Of a stretch of DNA of 64,000 nucleotides, positions 42,369 to 50,392 are shown one piece after another. Position 1 is the first letter of the stretch, and every line of letters starts with the position of its first letter. Below the pieces are notes generated by a model. The model made no database searches, was not told where the DNA came from, and worked only from the letters and a program-made list of their open reading frames with translations. A program made the position numbers and the translations under genes. This DNA comes from CBDBKL01 sp965206675 (GTDB lineage: Bacteria; Bdellovibrionota; Bdellovibrionia; Bdellovibrionales; JAKFYE01), in the NCBI GenBank assembly GCA_965206675.1, contig CBDBKL010000005.1, positions 1 to 64,000 of the forward strand, in the 5' to 3' direction.

Positions 42369-44036
42369 ATGAATTTTATAAAAAAGATCAAACTCAGCAT
42401 TGCTATTGGTTTATTTTTTTCTGTGATATTGGCTTTTGCTGAAGACTCTAAAAAAGAAAAAGAAGAGATCCTCATTATAGAAAGCTCAGATGTTCTTTCA
42501 ATCCCTTCGGGTGATAATGAGTTTGTACAACAAAAATTAAGTCCTGAGGAGCGGGATAAGATTTATAGTGAAGCACTTTCTGAGATGGCACAGCATAGTC
42601 ATGGCACTCCAGAATGGGAAGCCGCTAATAAGAAAGCCATGCTCATTTTGCATAGGTCATTACAATATAAATTGAATCCTGATTTAAACATTGAAACGAC
42701 AAATGAAGCTCCTGACCCCAAATTTGGTTTGGAGAATGAATTACGTGACCCTGTTACTACAGGTGGATTTTTTATAAATCCCATTTCGATAGGACTTTTG
42801 CATTTTACTCTTTTATCAATGGGCGCATCGGTACCACTACTAGACATTCTTAATGAGGGAAAGTGGCTGACTCTTTTCTCTATTCCAATTTTTGTTATTC
42901 TTCCGTCAAAGTATCACGAAGTATTAACACGAGTGAGATTAAAATTTCAAAAGAGAGGACGAGAAGTAAAAGATTATGAAATAAAGAATGGAACGCAAGT
43001 TACAGATTTTATGGAGACAAATTTTTATACAGTGACAAGGCCAGATTTTGATGGACACAGTTTAGCAGAAGTAAAGTCAAAAAAGAAGGACGGAGATTGG
43101 GAACCAGAAATTGATGGAGTGTATGAAGAGCCAGATCTTGTTAGAGATCTTAATTGTTATACTTGTCCGGGTAATAGATCTTTTTGGTTATATCCGGCAA
43201 CATCCAATCCATTTGTGAGCCAAGTAAATTCTTCTCCATCAACTGTGAGTGGATATGAAGCTAATAGATCTTTAATGGATAGGGTTATGTTTCAGCCATC
43301 GAAAAACTTCGGGCTTCGTCCAGCAAGTTTTTTAGCTAGTGGTCATATTCATATGGATCAGAGATCTGCCTTTCGGGGAAATCCTCAGTTATTAAGAGAT
43401 TTCATTGTGGATATACTGAATCACTCGGGATTTATTTCAGGGCCATTGACGACACATGATAGATTAACGGCTTTAAGTCCATTGCGAGACCTTCAAGCTA
43501 TTCGACAGGTCATAGAGGATTTTGATAGAGGGGAGTATCAAAGTGTTGAGGAACTTGGAAATGCTCTATGGGTGGCGGGGTTCAGAAGGAGAGATATTCC
43601 ATGGGTTGAGAATTCTATAAATCGCTTTTTTTATTTTTTAGAGGAAGTTTTATCAAAAATAAACTTGAGGTCTCTTCCATCTATTAGTGCAGATAGAGCT
43701 ATTCTTGTTCATTACGATACGATTGAATTTAGATTTTTACGTTCTCAGAAAAGTTCTGAGGAAATTATTAACTTTCTCAAACTTTTTAAGGCCAGACTTC
43801 GATTTTTAGAAGAAAACCCTGGGGTTGAACTTGATCCTAATTTATCACGAAGAGTGCAGAGTCCGTTGGAAAAATATAGGCATATAAAAGATTATGTTGT
43901 TGAGGCGGGATTAGATTGGGAGCCTTATCGGCAAATGTTGCCTCGGTGGTGGAGAGTCATGACAGAGTCTCTTTTGAATTCTTCTGTTTGTCAGAGAATA
44001 TTTTCTAGAACAGTTAAAAGTGAAGCATTACAATAA
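42369..44036 (+). CDS. Exported protein of unknown function, 555 residues
   Basis: A signal peptide (IKLSIAIGLFFSVILAFAED) is followed by a helical region, then a hydrophobic stretch at about 140-180 (ISIGLLHFTLLSMGASVPLL, then a second helix) that may cross the membrane. The C-terminal 300 residues are soluble, with LASGHIHMDQRSAF, NCYTCPGNRSFWLYP and a terminal helical part. The HIHMD motif and its surroundings vaguely recall putative amidoligases, but I cannot establish this. No clear family. Standalone gene followed by a small barrel lipoprotein gene. Confidence 0.7.
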   Translation: MNFIKKIKLSIAIGLFFSVILAFAEDSKKEKEEILIIESSDVLSIPSGDNEFVQQKLSPEERDKIYSEALSEMAQHSHGTPEWEAANKKAMLILHRSLQYKLNPDLNIETTNEAPDPKFGLENELRDPVTTGGFFINPISIGLLHFTLLSMGASVPLLDILNEGKWLTLFSIPIFVILPSKYHEVLTRVRLKFQKRGREVKDYEIKNGTQVTDFMETNFYTVTRPDFDGHSLAEVKSKKKDGDWEPEIDGVYEEPDLVRDLNCYTCPGNRSFWLYPATSNPFVSQVNSSPSTVSGYEANRSLMDRVMFQPSKNFGLRPASFLASGHIHMDQRSAFRGNPQLLRDFIVDILNHSGFISGPLTTHDRLTALSPLRDLQAIRQVIEDFDRGEYQSVEELGNALWVAGFRRRDIPWVENSINRFFYFLEEVLSKINLRSLPSISADRAILVHYDTIEFRFLRSQKSSEEIINFLKLFKARLRFLEENPGVELDPNLSRRVQSPLEKYRHIKDYVVEAGLDWEPYRQMLPRWWRVMTESLLNSSVCQRIFSRTVKSEALQ

Positions 44037-44169
44037 GTGGTTTATAAGAGCAGACGGTTCAGTTGATTAGAGTGGATACTTTTGTGAACGGGAAAAAGAG
44101 GGTTGCATATATATTACCTAATACCTATACTTTTTAAGAGTTGTACTAGCTTTGAATTAGGAGTGAGGC

Positions 44170-44877
44170 ATGTTTATTAAAAGTTTATTTTTGTGTTTTC
44201 TGAGTATTTTTATTTTGGTTTCTTGTGCTATTCCATCGCAATCACCTAATACGGCTCGAACTTTAGGCAATGGCAACTGGCAGTTTCAAGCTGGTGGGGG
44301 AGCTCTTATTGATATGGAGACTGGTGTGGACATGACGACTGATGGAACGGTTGTCAGTAAAAACGAAAAATATACGGAAGAAAGGGGTTGGTTGCTAATT
44401 GCTAGAGGATTTGGTGAGAATTTTGATGGGGCCCTTACTTTTGAATATTCAGGTAATCTTATTTTTGGGCTTCGTGGTAAATATGCTTTTATTAACAATG
44501 ATGAGGGTTTTTCTCTTGCGGGGTATTCGGAAATTTTCTCATCTGATGTGTCCGGTGTGCATTTTGGTCCAATTCTCAGTTATAAAACGAATTTATTGGA
44601 ACCCTATTTGGGTGTGAGTTATCGTATTTTAACCTCGGCTGGCAAAGAGGCCTGTTCTGAAAATTTTAGTCAAGAGACAGGGTTTTCAAGGTTCATTGGA
44701 GATATTGTAAGGAGAGCTCAATGTAGAAATCTTTCCTATATGCAGGCTGTTTTAGGTTTTAATTTCTGGGTTAATGAAAATGCTGCAATCAATGTACATA
44801 CTAATTATTTGAAAGTCATTGGTGAGAGAGGTTCTTATATTTTTGCTCCCGGAGTAGGTTTGGCTTTAGGGTTTTAA
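44170..44877 (+). CDS. Predicted lipoprotein with beta-barrel-like fold
   Basis: A 235-residue protein with a lipobox leader (FLSIFILVSCAIPS, Cys near residue 19). The mature part is Gly- and aromatic-rich with repeated short strands (GNGNWQFQAGGGALID, GALTFEYSGNLIFGLRGKYA, VLGFNFWVNENAAINVH) and ends VGLALGF with a C-terminal Phe, as in outer-membrane barrels. A lipid anchor plus a barrel is unusual but known. Function unknown. It is convergent with tRNA-Gln. Confidence 0.65.
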   Translation: MFIKSLFLCFLSIFILVSCAIPSQSPNTARTLGNGNWQFQAGGGALIDMETGVDMTTDGTVVSKNEKYTEERGWLLIARGFGENFDGALTFEYSGNLIFGLRGKYAFINNDEGFSLAGYSEIFSSDVSGVHFGPILSYKTNLLEPYLGVSYRILTSAGKEACSENFSQETGFSRFIGDIVRRAQCRNLSYMQAVLGFNFWVNENAAINVHTNYLKVIGERGSYIFAPGVGLALGF

Positions 44878-44904
44878 ATTATTTAAGATATTTCTTTAAA
44901 AAGT

Positions 44905-44979
44905 TGGATGGGGTGGCAGGATTCGAACCTGCGAATGACGGAATCAAAATCCGTTGACTTACCACTTGTCGACACCCCA
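44905..44979 (-). tRNA. tRNA-Gln (UUG)
   Basis: Read on the minus strand: acceptor TGGGGTG pairs with CACCCCA. The anticodon stem is ACGGA/TCCGT with loop TTTTGAT, giving anticodon TTG, which decodes CAA and CAG. The T arm is GCAGG-TTCGAATC-CTGCC. The discriminator is T, and CCA is encoded at 44907-44905. The cloverleaf is complete and no other tRNA is close. Confidence 0.95.
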
Positions 44980-45315
44980 AATACATCTAGGCAAAAATCT
45001 AACACTAAGAGATCATTCGAATCAATGAGTCATTTCATGCCTTCTAGGGAAGATAAATACCAGCACTCAAGGGTTTTTAGGAGAGGTATGGCGAATTTTT
45101 AGCGTGTGTAAGGCGATAATGAGGCTATTGAGGGGATAAACTTATAGATCCACATAGAGGAGATATAAAACTTCAAAAAGTAGAGTCGTAAAATTACAGT
45201 AGGTGTTTTTACACACTCTGTCAGTGTAGGTGATTCAAAGAGATATCAATATTAGATATTTTAAACCTCATTAAGAGGACTAAAAGGAGGAGGGATTCGA
45301 TTGGCCATTAAAAGG
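44980..45315. other. Intergenic, no gene seen
   Basis: About 330 bases upstream of tRNA-Gln and downstream of spoVG. I see no frame with a ribosome site that I trust. A small ACACT-ctgtc-AGTGT hairpin near 45210 is the only structure noted; it has no T-tract. Confidence 0.4.
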
Positions 45316-45606
45316 TTAGGCGACTTTTCGTTCAGGATGATGATGGTGGCTTTTATTTAATTCTTCTTTGTAAACTTTAAAAACAGCACGTTCAATCATC
45401 TTTCGTGTCTCTGTATTTAATGGATGTGCAATATCTTTAAATTGCCCATCCTTTCTCTTCTTGCTGGGCATAGAGACAAAAAGTCCATGGGTTCCTTTTA
45501 TAATTTTTAAATCTCTAATAACAAAGCAACCATTTAAAGTGATGGATACATAAGCTTTCAATCGTTCTTCATTAACTGGAAACACTCTTATATCTGTGAT
45601 TCTCAT
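45316..45606 (-). CDS. spoVG: SpoVG RNA/DNA-binding regulator
   Basis: A protein of about 96 residues that begins MRITDIRVFPVNEERLKAYV, the hallmark of SpoVG, with LNGCFVIRDLKIIKG and FVSMPSKK following. The C-terminus adds an unusual His-rich tail (SHHHHPERK). The start at 45606 has GGGAGAAG five bases upstream; an ATG four codons earlier would place that site inside the gene. SpoVG binds nucleic acids and acts as a regulator in non-sporulating bacteria too. It stands alone. Confidence 0.95.
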   Translation of the reverse strand: MRITDIRVFPVNEERLKAYVSITLNGCFVIRDLKIIKGTHGLFVSMPSKKRKDGQFKDIAHPLNTETRKMIERAVFKVYKEELNKSHHHHPERKVA

Positions 45607-45618
45607 ATCTTCTCCCAT

Positions 45619-46003
45619 TAGTTTTTAAGCACCTCTACCACTATTCATACTAACGGCTAATTTTGGAAAAAACTTGAGTGTTTTCCAATGAGTTAAGTGT
45701 TCACCTTGGGTATCAAAGAATTAGTCAGTGTTGAAATATGTGTCAATTTTAAGTGACTTATGATTCGGATCAGATATCAAGGAATTAGTCAGTACGACTT
45801 AGTTAATTTCATAGTGTGTGTATCAAGATGTATCAAAAGAAAGCATCTCGGAGAGCGGAAAGTTTTATTTCTTTTCCGGGTGTATCATGAAAGGTCATCA
45901 AATTGCAGGCTAAAAGCTGGAGAGGGAAAAGTCGATTAGATTCCTCCTTTCTTAGATATCGTAGTAAATATATCTGAAAAAGGAGGTCTTTAGAATCTTT
46001 TCT
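45619..46003. other. spoVG upstream region with near-identical direct repeats
   Basis: This 385-base gap has no gene. TATCAAAGAATTAGTCAGT at 45711 and TATCAAGGAATTAGTCAGT at 45775 differ by one base and lie 64 bp apart. A GGAAAA/TTTTCC inverted pair is at 45665-45686, nearer to spoVG. The repeated sites could be binding sites for a regulator of spoVG or remnants of a duplication. Confidence 0.5.
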
Positions 46004-46576
46004 TTATTGTTGATCTACGCTAAGAATAAAGCTGATATCATCAGATGAATTTTTGCTTTCCCAGCGGCCTGGTCTTATTGATCTCAACTCTTCGGTCACT
46101 ACTACAGAAGAGGAGTGACCCATACTGCTACCCATGAGTGTTGTTTCAACAATAACCTGACTGTTCATTAACTGTCTTCTTGTTACTATCTGATGTGTGG
46201 CAGTATATTGCTCACCTGGAGTGAAAGGGAAGGAGCGTGGTCCAATGTTGAGTTGATAATCATTTCTATTGTAAGGATCAATTGCTGCTCCGATCAAATG
46301 TGCTAGTGTTATTCTGCCATCAGTCATATTAAAAATAAGATCAACACCATTCAACTGATTAAAAGCCTCAAAAGTTTTTGCAGTAAGACTGATATTATAT
46401 GTATTATAACCATCACGGTTTGATCTAGAGCTATCACCGTTGACAACACCTAGAGCAGTATATGGATCGCTATTTGCAGATTGTGGAGTTCGGCTGCTAG
46501 TATCTTTAGCCCCAGACATCGCACAAGAACATAAAGCAAAAACACTGAATAAAGCCAGTAAAATATGAGTTTTCAT
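46004..46576 (-). CDS. Hypothetical lipoprotein
   Basis: The ATG at 46576 is chosen because AGGAGGAATTTTT precedes it; the in-frame upstream extension would translate repeat DNA. About 190 residues: a lipobox leader (ILLALFSVFALCSCAMSG, Cys near residue 18) and a mature domain that looks like a small beta-sandwich (YNTYNISLTAKTFEAFNQLN, FPFTPGEQYTATHQIV). No family recognised. It is monocistronic on the minus strand. Confidence 0.72.
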   Translation of the reverse strand: MKTHILLALFSVFALCSCAMSGAKDTSSRTPQSANSDPYTALGVVNGDSSRSNRDGYNTYNISLTAKTFEAFNQLNGVDLIFNMTDGRITLAHLIGAAIDPYNRNDYQLNIGPRSFPFTPGEQYTATHQIVTRRQLMNSQVIVETTLMGSSMGHSSSVVVTEELRSIRPGRWESKNSSDDISFILSVDQQ

Positions 46577-46651
46577 AAAAATTCCTCCTATGTTTGATGA
46601 AATCAAATTTAAGAAAAGCATATATATATGCAAGCCTTTTTTCTCCTTCAC

Positions 46652-46702
46652 AAAAACACCTACCATAGTCTGGCCTTTTGTCCTCTCATTAAAAATGAGT
46701 AC
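46652..46702. repeat. Direct repeat R3, left copy
   Basis: A 51-base block with CTACCATAGTCTGGC and the small palindrome CTCATT-aaa-AATGAG. It matches 48318-48368 at 46 of 51 positions in the same orientation, and four of the five differences are C/T in one direction. It marks the left edge of the DUF4143 and Fic-remnant block. Confidence 0.8.
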
Positions 46703-46747
46703 AGGAAGCTTGTTGAGAAGAAAAACTGAAAAATAAAACTGACTATC

Positions 46748-47902
46748 TCAATATGAGCGACAAAGACTTAAGATATCATCTGGTTTTAAAGATGAAATAT
46801 CATTAAATTTTTGACCGACTAAGGAAATCAATTGAGGTTCAAACTCTGGATACCTTTTACAAAAAATCTCAACCCCTCGAATATCTTTTCGATGACATTG
46901 ATTTGATTTCACTTCTAAAGCCCAATGTTCATCATTAGGACCTATAACTATAAAATCCACCTCTAAAGAGCGTTCCTTCCAATAAAAAACATTCCACCCC
47001 GCTTCGATAAATCTTGCACCAATACTATTTTCAAAATACCTTCCGAAACGTTCTGAGCTTAAATTCGCTTCCACAGGACGTTCAAAAGCTCTCATAAGCC
47101 CATTGTCATGAACAATAAGTTTAGGACTGCTTTTTTTTCTACGAATCACCGATGGAGTATACTTCTCTAAACTTGAAACCAAAAAACTTTGAGATAACAA
47201 ATTAAGATAATGCTGTAGGGTTGGAATACTACCCCTTTTTTGAAGTTGTCCCTGAAGCTTTTGTAAGCTAATAATCTGAGCTGGCAACCGAATAGCTAAA
47301 CCAAAAACTTGCCTTAAAAGAGCGGGATTTTCCACAGGATGTAATTGCAATAAATCTTTTCCCAAAACAGGTTCTACAATGGAATCTTGAATATAATTAG
47401 CCCATCTATTTGAATCTGTTAAAAAACGATAAGCTCCTGGATAACATCCAAATTCAATATATTTTTTCAAATTCAAACCAAAAATACTTTTAGCTTCAGA
47501 ATAATTCCAATGTTCTGCTCGTATAAGTTCAAAGCGGCCTGCCAAGGATTCCTTTAAACCCTTCTCCATAAGAAGTGCTGAAGAGCCTGTAAGAACCACT
47601 TTCAGTTTAGGTCCTTTATCCCATAATGATTTCACAACATGGCTCCAATCAGGAATTTTTTGAATTTCATCTATTGCTAAAATTCCTGAAGTTTTCTTTT
47701 GAGCCTGTTTCCACCAAATAGAAAGAGCGTCTGAAGTTATCGGAATAGATTCATCGGCAGAATAATACTGATCTCCAGCCCCCAAAATAGCTTTTAACAT
47801 TGTTGTTTTGCCGATCTGCCGAGGTCCTACAAGAACCTGAATAAGAGGTTCTTTTTCAGCCAATCGTCTTCGCAGTAATTGAACTAACTTTCTGTTTTTC
47901 AT
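46748..47902 (-). CDS. AAA ATPase with DUF4143 domain
   Basis: A protein of about 384 residues from the ATG at 47902; a TTG eleven codons upstream is possible. The N-terminal AAA_14 domain has Walker A GPRQIGKTT and Walker B ILAIDEIQKIPDW with sensor VVLTGSSALLM. The C-terminal DUF4143 domain ends with a PD-(D/E)XK-like core: E, then VDFIVIG, then ALEVKSN. This is a widespread accessory family of unclear role, often mobile and suspected of toxin-antitoxin or defence functions. It is bracketed by the R3 direct repeats. Confidence 0.9.
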   Translation of the reverse strand: MKNRKLVQLLRRRLAEKEPLIQVLVGPRQIGKTTMLKAILGAGDQYYSADESIPITSDALSIWWKQAQKKTSGILAIDEIQKIPDWSHVVKSLWDKGPKLKVVLTGSSALLMEKGLKESLAGRFELIRAEHWNYSEAKSIFGLNLKKYIEFGCYPGAYRFLTDSNRWANYIQDSIVEPVLGKDLLQLHPVENPALLRQVFGLAIRLPAQIISLQKLQGQLQKRGSIPTLQHYLNLLSQSFLVSSLEKYTPSVIRRKKSSPKLIVHDNGLMRAFERPVEANLSSERFGRYFENSIGARFIEAGWNVFYWKERSLEVDFIVIGPNDEHWALEVKSNQCHRKDIRGVEIFCKRYPEFEPQLISLVGQKFNDISSLKPDDILSLCRSY

Positions 47903-47999
47903 AGTATTTTTAGTAAAGTAGCAGATATAATACAATTTGTAAAGATTATTTTACAAATTGTTCATAAAATTTTAAACACAGAGAAATGAAATAGCGATT

Positions 48000-48260
48000 T
48001 TATATTTTTCGTTTTAAAAATTTGTATTGAGTTTGATTTTTTTCACCATACTTTTTGAGATTACCTTCAGAAACACCACGCTTTAAATCGCGACTTGCTG
48101 TTGCACTTGAAATCGTCTTAAACAATTGGCAGTATTCCTTTCGTGTAAAAAGCTGCCCCAGAAGATTTGAAATATCTGCGACAAGATTGTTCGATTTATT
48201 CGTTATTTTATACGGAGATCCCATACTTTGATATGTATCATTTGATACTATCAAAGTCAC
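48000..48260 (-). pseudogene. Fic-family C-terminal winged-helix fragment
   Basis: An 86-codon frame from GTG. Residues 38-84 (FTRKEYCQLFKTISSATASR, then DLKRGVSEGNLKKYG) match the winged-helix tail that follows the Fic domain in many Fic proteins. The catalytic HPFxxGNGR part is absent. It is most likely the end of a deleted Fic gene; a free-standing DNA-binding protein or antitoxin is the alternative. A perfect TTTGATA-c-TATCAAA palindrome overlaps the start and could be an operator. Confidence 0.6.
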
Positions 48261-48317
48261 TCACAAAATGTTTTTGCATGTTTTTCTTAGGTTCTCAAAA
48301 ATTGAGTTGGCCTAATT

Positions 48318-48368
48318 AAAAATATCTACCATAGTCTGGCTTTTTGTCTTCTCACTAAAAATGAGTAC
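48318..48368. repeat. Direct repeat R3, right copy
   Basis: A 51-base partner of the block at 46652, same orientation, with CTACCATAGTCTGGC and CTCACT-aaa-AATGAG. It lies just after the end of the 48.4-kb ankyrin gene. The two copies enclose the DUF4143 gene and the Fic fragment, about 1.6 kb. Confidence 0.8.
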
Positions 48369-48377
48369 GAGATAAAT

Positions 48378-49016
48378 TTAATTATAACACATTATTTCAG
48401 TCTCTTCTATTTCCTTCTGAATATGCGAAATCCAATTTAAAATGGATTGCCTCCATTGTTTTGGGTTATCTATTTTTGCACCTGCAATCAATAGAGCCTT
48501 TGTCACTTCTAAATGCTCATTGTGTGCAGCCCAGTAAAGAGCCGTATGTCCATATCCATTTGTTTGATGGATATCTATATCTTTATGTTTGAGTAATATC
48601 TCTACAACAGGAGCCTGTCCATGATGTGCAGCTTGATGTAAGGGAGTTCCCAAATAACTCCAAGCATTCACATCAGCTCCCTTACTTAAAAGAAATTCAG
48701 CCACTAAGGGGTGTCCACCTATAGCTGCAAGATGTAAGGGGGTGTATCCTGAGTTCGTCCAAGCATGAATGTCTGCATTAGCATCATTAACCAGATAAAT
48801 CACAATAGGTAGGTGCCCTTGAAATGACACTTCATGAAGAAGTGTGCGTCCAAAGAGTTTTCCTGGTATATTAACATCTATACCTTCTGATTCTACTATG
48901 AATTGAACATACTCTAAATCTCCCTGTCTTCCAGCTTCAAAAAAGTCATCCGCCAATAGGGAAATAGAAAAAAGAAATATGAAAACTGTTGTTAATGTCC
49001 TTATTTTTATCCCCAT
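48378..49016 (-). CDS. Secreted ankyrin-repeat protein
   Basis: A 212-residue protein with a signal peptide (LTTVFIFLFSISLLADD). Four to five ankyrin repeats follow, e.g. GRTLLHEVSFQGHLPIVIYL, GYTPLHLAAIGGHPLVAEFL, GTPLHQAAHHGQAPVVEILL and GHTALYWAAHNEHLEVTKAL. The repeats are canonical (TPLHLAA, then GHxxVxxxLL). The short C-terminal tail is Cys-terminated (EIMCYN), and the neighbour ends similarly (EMSCYSS). It is probably periplasmic or exported, with a role in protein contacts. Confidence 0.88.
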   Translation of the reverse strand: MGIKIRTLTTVFIFLFSISLLADDFFEAGRQGDLEYVQFIVESEGIDVNIPGKLFGRTLLHEVSFQGHLPIVIYLVNDANADIHAWTNSGYTPLHLAAIGGHPLVAEFLLSKGADVNAWSYLGTPLHQAAHHGQAPVVEILLKHKDIDIHQTNGYGHTALYWAAHNEHLEVTKALLIAGAKIDNPKQWRQSILNWISHIQKEIEETEIMCYN

Positions 49017-49247
49017 AAAACTTTCTACAAAATTTTTTTAAATCACAATGGTTCCTGATGACCTTGTGAACTTAATAAGATTTTTAATTGGGTTAATATC
49101 GTAATGAGGTTGATATATTATATTGCTAAGGTTTACTCCAGAGGAAAAAATAGTTTATTGCATAAGATGAATTCTATAAGAGAAAGTGCTTCAATTTTCT
49201 GTTCGTTTTGAAAGATTGTATATATTTCTTACAAAAGTCCGCCGATA

Positions 49248-50201
49248 TTATGAGCTATAACAGGACATTTCCAACTCTTTTTCGATTGATTCTGCAATAT
49301 CAGGAAAGCGGAGTTTTGCAATATCCCGAGGGGTTTGGTTGTTTTCGTTTGGTATATTCATTCTTGCGCCAGTTTGAATCAATAGACTTAATATTGCCTT
49401 GTCTATGGGTTGGGAAGATATTTGGTGCGCAGGCGTTTCATTGAAGTTGTTTTGAGCATTAATATCAATATAGTCTTTGTACTCTAAAAGTGCTTTTACA
49501 GCTTTAAAATTAGAAGCAGCTACGGCATCATGTAGAGCTGTATTTCCATTTACATCTTTGGCCGTTATGAGTTCCCTCATAGCTTGTTTTCTCTTTGTTT
49601 CATCGGACTTGCTGACGTCTATTAATAAGATTCTAATGATCTCTTCAACGGTATGTTGGTCAGCTTTCATTGCGATATGCAGAGCCGTTTTACCAGATTT
49701 TGTTCGTATGAGTATGTCTGCCCATCGACTTAAAAGAGTTCGTATAACTGGTAAATTATTCCTCTGTATGGCTACGTGAAGTGGTGTCAAACCGTCTCTA
49801 TTGAGAGCATTGATGTCTGCGTCTTTGTCTATAAGAGCATTTGCAATGCGAGGGTCTTGACTAAAGGCAACCATGTGCAGTGGTGTTAAGCCTGTATTAT
49901 TCCAAGCATTCACATCAGCACCACTAGCGAGCAAAAAAATAACAATGTGTAAGTGTCCGTGAAAGGAAGCATTGTGTAGGCCCGTCCACCCTTGTAGGTC
50001 TAGATGGTTTATGACGGGAGGGGTTCTATCTGAGTAGTTATCTATAAAATTCCTAACCAATTTGAGATTACCACTTTTTGTAGCATCAAAATATCGGCGC
50101 GCATCCATGCGAAATTGTAAATCTTCTTTTGATAAGGGTTGTTGTGGTGTATTGGAAAATGTGGAAAAGGAAAAGAATAGGAGAAATAGAAAAGCTCTCA
50201 T
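49248..50201 (-). CDS. Secreted ankyrin-repeat protein, longer
   Basis: The ATG at 50201 has AGGAAGG upstream and opens a signal peptide (FLFLLFFSFSTFSNTPQQ); an in-frame extension of 33 codons has no ribosome site. About 317 residues. Seven ankyrin repeats cover residues 45-305: GWTGLHNASFHGHLHIVIFL, GLTPLHMVAFSQDPRIANAL, GLTPLHVAIQRNNLPVIRTL, GKTALHIAMKADQHTVEEII, GNTALHDAVAASNFKAVKAL and later ones. It has a Cys-containing tail like the 48.4-kb protein, so the two are probably paralogues. Confidence 0.88.
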   Translation of the reverse strand: MRAFLFLLFFSFSTFSNTPQQPLSKEDLQFRMDARRYFDATKSGNLKLVRNFIDNYSDRTPPVINHLDLQGWTGLHNASFHGHLHIVIFLLASGADVNAWNNTGLTPLHMVAFSQDPRIANALIDKDADINALNRDGLTPLHVAIQRNNLPVIRTLLSRWADILIRTKSGKTALHIAMKADQHTVEEIIRILLIDVSKSDETKRKQAMRELITAKDVNGNTALHDAVAASNFKAVKALLEYKDYIDINAQNNFNETPAHQISSQPIDKAILSLLIQTGARMNIPNENNQTPRDIAKLRFPDIAESIEKELEMSCYSS

Positions 50202-50392
50202 CTTTTCCTTCCTATAGTTTTGTTTTTTTGCACCAAGGCCCCGTTTCTTTGAAAACGATTCTTTTGTATTAAACTTTTTTATAAAGAATATACGTCCCAC
50301 TTTATTATTAAAGGAGGGACTAATATTGCTTTAATTTTTTATTACTTGCGTTCCCCTTTTATCAGTTAAGTCATAGTAAATTTTTTGTCAGT

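Noticed and set aside
44908..45102. A 64-codon plus-strand frame over the tRNA
   Set aside because: It reads the antisense of tRNA-Gln; the tRNA cloverleaf explains the sequence.
49208..49444. A 78-codon plus-strand frame
   Set aside because: It is antisense to the ankyrin gene and shows no independent coding character.
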